This document shows, piece after piece, positions 56,367-64,000 of a stretch of DNA of 64,000 bases. The notes below the pieces were generated by a model. That model saw nothing but the letters and a program-made list of their open reading frames with translations. It was not told where the DNA came from and did not search any database. Positions within the stretch are counted from its first letter, which is position 1. Each line of letters starts with the position of its first letter. The DNA comes from Pisaster brevispinus. Lineage: Eukaryota; Echinodermata; Asteroidea; Forcipulatida; Asteriidae. The stretch spans positions 496,001 through 560,000 of the forward strand of contig JAMKCF010000050.1 of assembly GCA_023634235.1 (NCBI GenBank), written 5' to 3'. The translations under genes were made by a program, and so were the position numbers.

Positions 56367-59300
56367 CCTACAAGTATGCCCCCAGGCTCCTTGGACGATT
56401 GATGGGTGGTTTGCAACAGAGAGCTTGGAGGATTTACGTAACGTATTAACAGTATCAATACAACTTCGGCTGCACACTATAGAAAATAGGTCGCACATTG
56501 TGCAGCGCGATGCACGGCCAATGATTGGTGATATTTTATTAGGTAGGAAATTGCAAAAAAAGGAGCGCCACGATCAAATCTCGCACAGACGTCCGCCACG
56601 ATCGTATACAGAATGTAGCTCAACCTGTTTATCAAGAAGTACATGGCGGAATGGCTTTTTTAACGATCATATGAAGCCCCTCCAAAATAACGACAGAAGT
56701 TATACGCCCGAGAAAATGTGAGTATTATAAATATTGTGGTAGGCCTGGAGTCGTTGAGATTGTGTGTTCATGTCCGTTTTATGATTTTATCATGGCGACT
56801 GTTTAGCTTGGCGTATTTAGAAAAAAAATATTAGGGTTGCTACTGAAACTGATTTTGAAATGTTCTTGCATTTAATACTCGTTGAAACAGTGACTACAAA
56901 ACGACAAATTTTTCACTGTTTGTTGACCAGTTGTTGTGACATTAACCCCTATGCATTGGTTACTGTCCTTTCTCTATGGTTACTGTGACGGGTGCATTAT
57001 TTTCCTTTTCCTGCATTTCCGTTGCAATGCCAAGAATTACGTTAGTTTCATGTTAATTGCCGGAATGGGATCGAAATAATTTCAATAATCTTCGGAGTCT
57101 TCCAAACAGCCAAAACACCCAGCTCTGATCTTGACTGTGACGACCCAGAGGGTGGCAATTATTATATGGTAAAAAGAGTGCAGTCGTGCCTTTTACTTAA
57201 AAAAACCTAAAAAACATAGTCGAGTGTTTGTTGTCGATCTATTGAGCTGACAGATCACAAACCTTTCAGTTTTGGTCTTGATCTTTGCAGCATTTTGATT
57301 CGTCCATTTATTGAAGCTTGTTTAAGATAACGTATGGAGATTGCGGCCGTTCAACGAAATGTACACCAGTTTGGTTTCAAGGGCCAGAGAGCTGCACAGT
57401 TTTTTTAATTTTAAGAATCGTATAAAATGGGAATGTAACAATCAAAACTTATGGGAAGTCAATGTGGCTAAACGTGATGCATATTAAAAGGAAAAAATAT
57501 GTTGTTATTTCGGATGATGTGTAAGTTTTGAGGATAGATTTGTGTGTGTGCATAGTAAAAAAATAATGATTGGCACTAACTGTATACGACTAACACAATA
57601 TTAACGATTTATTAAAATGATAACTGTTTGAAGAACATGTAGGTTGTTGTGAAATATGTATCAATGGCCTTCACATTTTCGTTTTCTTTAGAACAACCCT
57701 ATTGCGTAATGCAACCCTAATGCGTAATGCAAGCGGTGCAGCTTGTCTTGTAAAACCAGATATGGAACAACAACCGTTAACAGAGATTGGTAGTGACAGC
57801 AGTGATGACATCCCACTCTCTTTAGTGGCGACACGGCATGCCAAATTACCTTGTTTAACTGAGCTTGAAAGTGATGTAAACAGTCCTCCAAAGCAAGGAC
57901 CCCCGGCTGGGAATTACAAGAGGTACACAGAGCTTGAATCTTCACATGCAAGAACAAGTAAACCATGCTTAACAGAGATAGAGAGTGAAGAGCTACGTAC
58001 AGGTATTTATAGCGCTCTCTATGATTAAAAACTTATTACAGCCCATGGTATAAATGTTGTACTTGCCTCACTTGAATACGACTACCGGAGGGAGCATTGA
58101 CGACGACGACGACGACGACAACGACGACCACTACTACTACTACTACTTAATAATGTTCTAAAATATCTAGGGACAATACAACAAATGTAGCCTATACAGT
58201 ATACAAAGAAAATGTGTGCAAACAAAAGAAAAACAAACTCTAAAAAAAGTAACCACGAGTGTTTTACATGTAAGCCTACTTCAAATTAGCATCCATATTT
58301 CTTTTCCTATCATAACATTGTTGTTTTTATAGATCCAAGTGATGAGGAGCCTTTAAGAACCCTTTGTTTTACTGAAGTCGAAAGTGAAGATGATTGCAAC
58401 ACAAACTTCACCCTTCATTTGTCTAGTGATGAATCAGGTAACACTTTTGCTACGATTAACAATAGACAAAGAAATTTCATTAGCCTTGACCAAGAAACAA
58501 AATCAGATGCTGCAAAAGAATAAATGTGTGTAAGCTACCGTTATCTTGTGTGGTATTATAGGAGATATGAACCAAATCAACCAACTTTTTCAAGAGCGTT
58601 GAGACTCGTGATGTTGACACTTAATCAATTGTTTCCATAGGGCCTACATTAGGTGGAGTTTCTTTATGATTATTGTACTTTTTATGGATTACACAGTAGG
58701 CCGATATCAAGTATGACAATTTAGAAGTTCCTGAACAATTGGTACACTTATAGTTGCTGTACAATGTTTTAAAGCCCAAATCATTTAAACCTGGAACCGA
58801 AGAAAAGTCGCAAAAAAAAGGAGTTACTGACAAAAGTTTCCACACAAAACGAAGGTACAAAAAGTGAGATTTTGCCTTTTAAGTTTTTCATATTTGACTT
58901 TTCTTTTCGAATCAATATTATTTTGCAGACAAAGAGAACAGTTTGGCTCATAAAAACTCGTCGTTTGACAGGCGTACAACAAAACGAAAGAAGGTTCGGT
59001 TTGGAGGTGTGGCGTTTGATGGCGCCGAATCCGACGATGCTGTAGAAGACTACACTGTAACTGCAAGGACAAGTAAGACCCCAAAGCCAGGCAGCAGTGT
59101 ATTCAACTTCAAGAAATGCTTTATTTTGATTCTCGATACAATGTTTTATGGATTTTAAAAGTCAAGGCACTTTCAAACCTTAAGCCTTGCATTTAGCATG
59201 CGAGATTAATTGAATGCAGAATTCAGCATATATAGTGCAAAAAAAATAATTCTGTGTTCACGACATGGTCAATATTTGTGTATGAAAACTTAAAGGTGCC

Positions 59301-62232
59301 TTATGAAAGCAGCAAAAATATTCGCAAACACTTTCAAAGGAACATCTGTAACCACCCCTGTGTTCGACCCCTCTTTTGTCTGTATACTTTGTTTTGTTTT
59401 GATTGATGTATTAATACTTGTGAGTACAAGTTATGAGAGCAATTATCTCGTTTGTTAGAGATTTCTTAAATCAATATGTTGATTATTGTTTATTAATACC
59501 CACAGGCAAGTCACGCATAACACCTGTTGCAACCGTACTGGGCAGACGATGTTGCAGGCAATACTGTGTGAGGCGCATAGATGTCGGAGCAGCAACAAAT
59601 GCTCGGTCTGCGTTTTCAACTCGCTCGGGACACGCTCAAAGGCAGTGGTTGCTGAGTTATTTCTTCGATCATCACCAGCGGGAGGAATTAGCATATGTTG
59701 ATTATATTTATTTAATAGGTACGCAACGAGTTTGTCCAACAGTCTGGAGAGATGTGCATGGCATCACAAAGACCAGGTTCTACCAATTAAAGAAAAGTTT
59801 TGAAGGTAAACCATGATACAGTGTGTGAACTTCCTTTAGATAAGACACAAGAATTTATGACGTGCAATGAACATGTTTCAATAGACCGGTAGTCAATCTG
59901 CTTTCTAGAACTTTTGAAAAAAAAAAAAACACACGAGCAAGTGTGGACAGTTTTATCATTGGCAATGCCTACAATACTCACAGCAGACAAACTCATTTTG
60001 ATATTTAATGATTTGCTTTGCTGATCTATGCAGGAGGATCAAGGGAGTTACCGTCACCAGGGTTTCTCCGAAAGGGTGACGTTGCCATGAAAACTGCCCG
60101 TTCTTTGGCCTGGCTAGAGAGATATGCCGGCAAGTGTGGAGATAAGCTCCCCGATTCCAACCGAATCCATCTTCCTTCGTGTTTGACAAAGGGTGATGTC
60201 TACAAAATGATGAAAACAGAGTTAGAAGACATCGGAGAAAAGGGGTGTAAAGAATCTGTATTTTACCGTCATTGGAGGACAGACTTGCGGCACATAGCAA
60301 TTCCGAAGGTATGTCAAACAAGTCAACTTTGTCGTAGACGTAAACAGTTTACATTTGTGTTTTGAGAATTGGGAAAATTGTGTCTATGTAGCAGTTTCCC
60401 CCCTTTTTGTATCACTTTATAAACTTGTCCTTAGTAACACAAGTATTTATTTATTGGTAATTTTGTTAAATTGTTATCTTTTAGGAAAACAGATTTGCTA
60501 AGTGTGATAAATGCACACTACTGCGCACGTCTATAGAGAAAACCCAAGATAAGGTGAGAAGGGCAGAGCTGTATCGAAAGCGAGATGATCACATTAGACT
60601 TCAGAAGTAAGTCTTTAAAAACTCAATACATTCGCGCAGGCCCTTATATTGATAACCCCCCCCCCCCTTTATAGGTTCAAGTTGGAATGCAGAACGCTTT
60701 AGCACAACTTTGCCCTTTCTTGAGGAGTGAAGCTTTCTTTATTCCAAAGAATACACCATTCACGAAAAGAAATCGTTTCAAACGTGTAGGGGATACATAG
60801 GTGGAGCGTTTAAAGACATACTCAATATTACTCATTCATTACATTTCTAAATACCAGACTAAATCAAATCTGAGCTCAACGATATAGTAAAAGAAGACAA
60901 CCCTATAGCAAAGGGAAGCGACACTCACAAACTGCCTAATTACACTTTTTTTATTACTCAGCTGATTAATTTGTAAAAAAAACTAATTTCTAAGCAAGTC
61001 AGTGAGTCTCGTTGGTTTTTATATTGCCTTGTGCGCTGTAGCCTTCGCGTAGAGGCAATCGGGGGGGGGACCATTTGAAAGGTCACTCAGGCATTTATCA
61101 ATGAATGTATGTTTTACATTACAGACTTGAATGGTTAGCCAGCTGGTATTACGGGTATGCCATTACAACATGATGTTTTACTTGTAATTTAGAATCCCAC
61201 ACCCCACACCTCTTCATTTTTCCAGTGAATATAGATACGTGGGTATTTATGCCCGTGTGCACTCATCAGTGTTTTGTGTTATGATATACATATCGGACAT
61301 TTGTACTGCATGGTATTTACAAAATAAGTTTTATAATGTAAAAACAACACAAACTACCGATACTTTTTTTACCATTGGCTGTGTCGTTCGTATTGATTTA
61401 TTCAGTTGTTTCATTAGGCCTAATTACCTTTGTATTTACTTTTAGCTGATGGCGGACACCTTAAGCAGTTTTTCGAAACAAATCTGAAAAAAAAATTTGA
61501 AAGTACCCTTTGCTTTCCAGGTGTCGCATAACCCTTTATTAATTTCTCATTCAACTATTTTTCTAGCAACGAGCGAAAAAAGTACTACAAACACGCGCAA
61601 AAGGCAAAGACGGTTCCACAACGGTACTTGTCAATCATCATAGACGGCATGGACCAAAAGTCAACAAGCCTGCCGGGCTTCTTGGTGACACCCAAGTCGC
61701 TGTGTTCCATGTGGAAGTTACCAACGCATATTACTGGTGTTATAGTTCATGGGAGAGGACACCATGTTTTTATTGACTTTAAAGAGATGCCACATGACAG
61801 CAACCTAACTATCAATGTGCTTCTTCAGACACTAATCAAATATCCGTCTCTGCCACCAACCCTGTACTTGCAATTGGACAACTGTGGCCGTGAAAACAAG
61901 AACAAATATGTTTTTGCTCTGTGTTGTCTTCTTGTAGAGCTGGAGATTTTCATGAAGGTTAGCAATACATTTTGACTATTGAGGCAAACTCTAACTACCT
62001 TTCTACACTCTTGATTTATTTGCTCGTTTTACGTTTATCCGCCGGATGCTATCATCTAGGTATGTATTGTTACAAGCCAGGAAGATAATACACGTAAAAT
62101 GATCACAAGTTTCTTAATATTTACGTTGATGATGTATTCACGTATTGATTATAGGCATTGACACAAGAGACATTGGATGTATCTAACTGACGACTTATTG
62201 CTTGAAAGCTGGAATCCCACTGTACCCCCCCA

Positions 62233-62264
<32 letters not shown>

Positions 62265-63917
62265 TTCTTACTTGTACTTTGTCTTGCTAGCCGTCGTTAG
62301 TTAGAGTATTAAGTCAAAAAAAATAGAGTGTTAACATGTTTCTTTTTGAGTTATAACCATTGCCACTGACCAAGTTTCACATTTTGTCATTAATATAAAA
62401 ATGGTTAATTACCGTTATATCATTTTGGATTTTTTGTTCTCTAGATAAAGGTGAGCTTCTTGATGGTTGGGCACACACACGAAGACATCGACCAGATGTT
62501 TTCGAGGTTTTCTACCTTCCTTATGAGACACAAAGTTCACACATTTTCTTGTTTGTTGGAGCTTCTTCCAAAGGCATTCCAAAAGCCGAATGTAACAGCA
62601 CAACGGATTACCAACACACTTAACTTCAGGGATTGGATGACACCTTACTTAAACCCAGTCGCCGAACACAGTAAACCACATGTGTTTAAATTCACCCGAA
62701 ATGAGAGAGGTCAGTAATAGTGACTTAAATTGTGGTGAAATATTTAGAAGGAATGCACAATCCAGGATCACATTGTTACGGATATAGTTTAATTGAAGTT
62801 TTACAATTATTTTTCAGTGATATTACTTTGTTCATACTTATTAAGTTTAGAATTGCCTTTAAATTATCAGAGTCATGCAATACATAAGCAGTATATGAAC
62901 TAAAAAACAAAATTGTGCGCTAAGAAATAAGTTACACTTATCATACCCACGTCAAAAGTTTCTGTTTTCCAAAACATCGTAATAAATGCCAATCTATTCA
63001 TCAGTTGTTAATCCATTGTGTATGCCGTCACGAAAAGTTGATAAATACGTTGTGTATGATAACAAGTAATGTAAGCATACAAACTTGTGGATACTAAGAA
63101 GTGCGCAATGCAAAATCGATTTACAATACCCGAGACTCCAAAGAACGTTTTTAATTAGTGTTTTCTGCCCCTTTGCCTACAGGCAAAGCAGTAATGCATA
63201 CGAAGTGCTGGGGTAGCACTGGGGAGAGTTGGCTACCTTGCTCATCTTCAGCGGATGTTGATCCCTACCTTCTCCTGAAACACCCACTTGGCGACCCTGA
63301 GCCAACTGAACTAGACTACAGTCCCTTACAGCTTCCTAAACTGCAACGAGACTTGATGAAAGCAAAACCCTTCTTCAGTGACTCTGAGAGCAGAGAGTGG
63401 CAGGAACTTCTCTCTTGTTTTAGAACAGAGAGTCAATCAAGTAAGACTAATACCTTAAATAAAACTTTATTTAATCCTTTGGTGTTTGTTGCTTTTTTGT
63501 AATACTATTAATTGAGAAAACAATAATGCAAGTTCTACTAAATTGACTCTTGGGAGTTTGCCTTCAGTCAGAAAAAATACCATATGCTATGGAGTTGTGG
63601 TAAACTGCTGAATCTGTGAATAGGTCTATGCGTCACTTAACATGGATTTGTGTGTAGCACACAAGAAAACTAAACTGAGCACTTTAGTTTAACATTAATA
63701 GAAAAAGAAATGGTCCACAAATTGGTCCATGTTTAACAACGACCACAAGGTTATTTATTTTTTATTTTAAAATATATATCGAATTACAGGACGTGAGGTC
63801 GGTCATTCGCCCATCGCAGAAATCCTCGGTTCAAAGATTGCTACCGAAGGCACTTCAGCAGGCAGTGCTCAACCTGATGAAGATTTCCCATCTGACGACT
63901 GTATGCAGCCACCTCAG
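56367..63917 (+). CDS. Intact-looking 11-exon DUF7869-family gene, 3' end beyond window
   Basis: Exons: about 56,367-56,717; 57,692-58,002; 58,333-58,437; 58,929-59,072; 59,506-59,805; 60,034-60,308; 60,485-60,606; 61,567-61,957; 62,445-62,709; 63,183-63,440; 63,790-63,917, continuing. Every junction is GT-AG and all phases join into one frame with no stop. Exons 2-3 hold repeated TE(L/I/V)ES motifs; exon 4 has basic RRTTKRKKVRF. Exon 5 has RRCCRQYCV and CPTVWRDVHGITKTRFYQLK; exon 7 FAKCDKC. Exon 8 has YLSIIIDGMDQKSTSLPGF and LYLQLDNCGRENKNKYVFAL; exon 9 SFLMVGHTHEDIDQMFSRFS. The Asp of IDGMDQ, Asp/Asn of LDNCGRENKNK and His/Glu/Asp of GHTHEDID are the conserved acidic core of the family, thought to be an RNase-H-like transposase fold. 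The first exon's start is uncertain (possible ATG near 56,521, or an acceptor at 56,366 implying an earlier exon). Active transposon or domesticated gene cannot be decided here. Confidence 0.75.
58093..58148 (+). repeat. (GAC)n/(TAC)n trinucleotide microsatellite
   Basis: GACGACGACGACGACGAC, then ACCACTACTACTACTACTAC, in intron 2 of the DUF7869 gene. Confidence 0.9.
62237..62266 (+). repeat. (AAAT)n microsatellite
   Basis: A short run of AAATAAATAAATAAATAAAT in the intron between exons 8 and 9 of the DUF7869 gene. Confidence 0.85.
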
Positions 63918-64000
63918 GTATTTTTTGACTTTTAATTTGGAGGCTTGTTTACATGTTCATCGGTTTATACCATTCCAACACAGAACCGTCATCAGCATGT

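Overview
This is a window of an AT-rich animal genome, with spliced genes (GT-AG introns) buried in a very high load of transposable-element debris. The mix (Ty3/gypsy gag, Tc1/mariner, ZBED-type hAT, protein-primed family-B DNA polymerase, RecQ-like helicase, DUF7869-type transposase genes, LINE 3' end, foldback elements, minisatellites) suggests a marine invertebrate, possibly a deuterostome such as an echinoderm; the species cannot be fixed from sequence alone. I saw no rRNA, tRNA, CRISPR or bacterial-type operon.

Layout. 0.4-1.5 kb (-): fragments of a DUF7869-type gene. 1.6-2.9 kb (-): decayed gypsy gag with zinc knuckles and a 185-bp LTR. 2.9-3.7 kb: small broken ORF and a perfect 244-bp tandem duplication. 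4.6-6.1 kb (-): Myb/SANT-like segment abutting the 5' half of a dead Tc1 element. 6.8-11 kb: a 3.6-kb element (element A) with subterminal arrays of the palindrome GCAAGCTTGC, apparently inserted into a zinc-finger/proline-rich coding exon. 11.4-13.2 kb: LINE 3' end and a ~184-bp repeat. 13.4-18.7 kb (-): a coiled-coil plus putative DDE-type gene with two in-frame stops and a stop/start frame change. 19-22.9 kb: noncoding, with low-copy repeats. 23.8-24.4 kb (-): RecQ-like helicase pseudogene. 24.9-26 kb: ~80-bp direct repeats about 1 kb apart. 26.3-28.1 kb (-): gag-protease retroelement whose frame is broken only by TGA in the leaky context TGACTA. 28.7-30.1 kb (-): hAT pseudogene. 30.8-32.9 kb (-): DNA polymerase B pseudogene. 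33.0-38.15 kb (-): element B, a DUF7869 transposase pseudogene whose right end is like that of element A. 39.3-40.6 kb: 80-bp minisatellite. 41.4-47.9 kb (-): an 11-exon gene with a ParB/sulfiredoxin-like domain. 48-55 kb: AT-rich noncoding. 55.2-55.6 kb: foldback element. 56.4 kb to the window end (+): an apparently intact 11-exon DUF7869 gene that runs off the edge.

Two genes stand out. In each, all splice sites and phases fit one continuous reading frame, unlike the surrounding debris. The minus-strand gene at 41.4-47.9 kb would encode about 698 residues after one missing base in a G run is allowed for; its central exon looks like a ParB/Srx-type nucleotide-binding fold. The plus-strand gene at 56.4-63.9 kb carries Asp/Asn/Glu motifs of the RNase-H-like DUF7869 family and repeated TE(L/I/V)ES motifs; it is either an active transposase or a domesticated one. 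Elements A and B share subterminal palindromes and a 200-bp 3'-UTR-like block, and B carries a dead relative of the intact gene, so the window holds live-looking, dead and fragmentary members of one superfamily.
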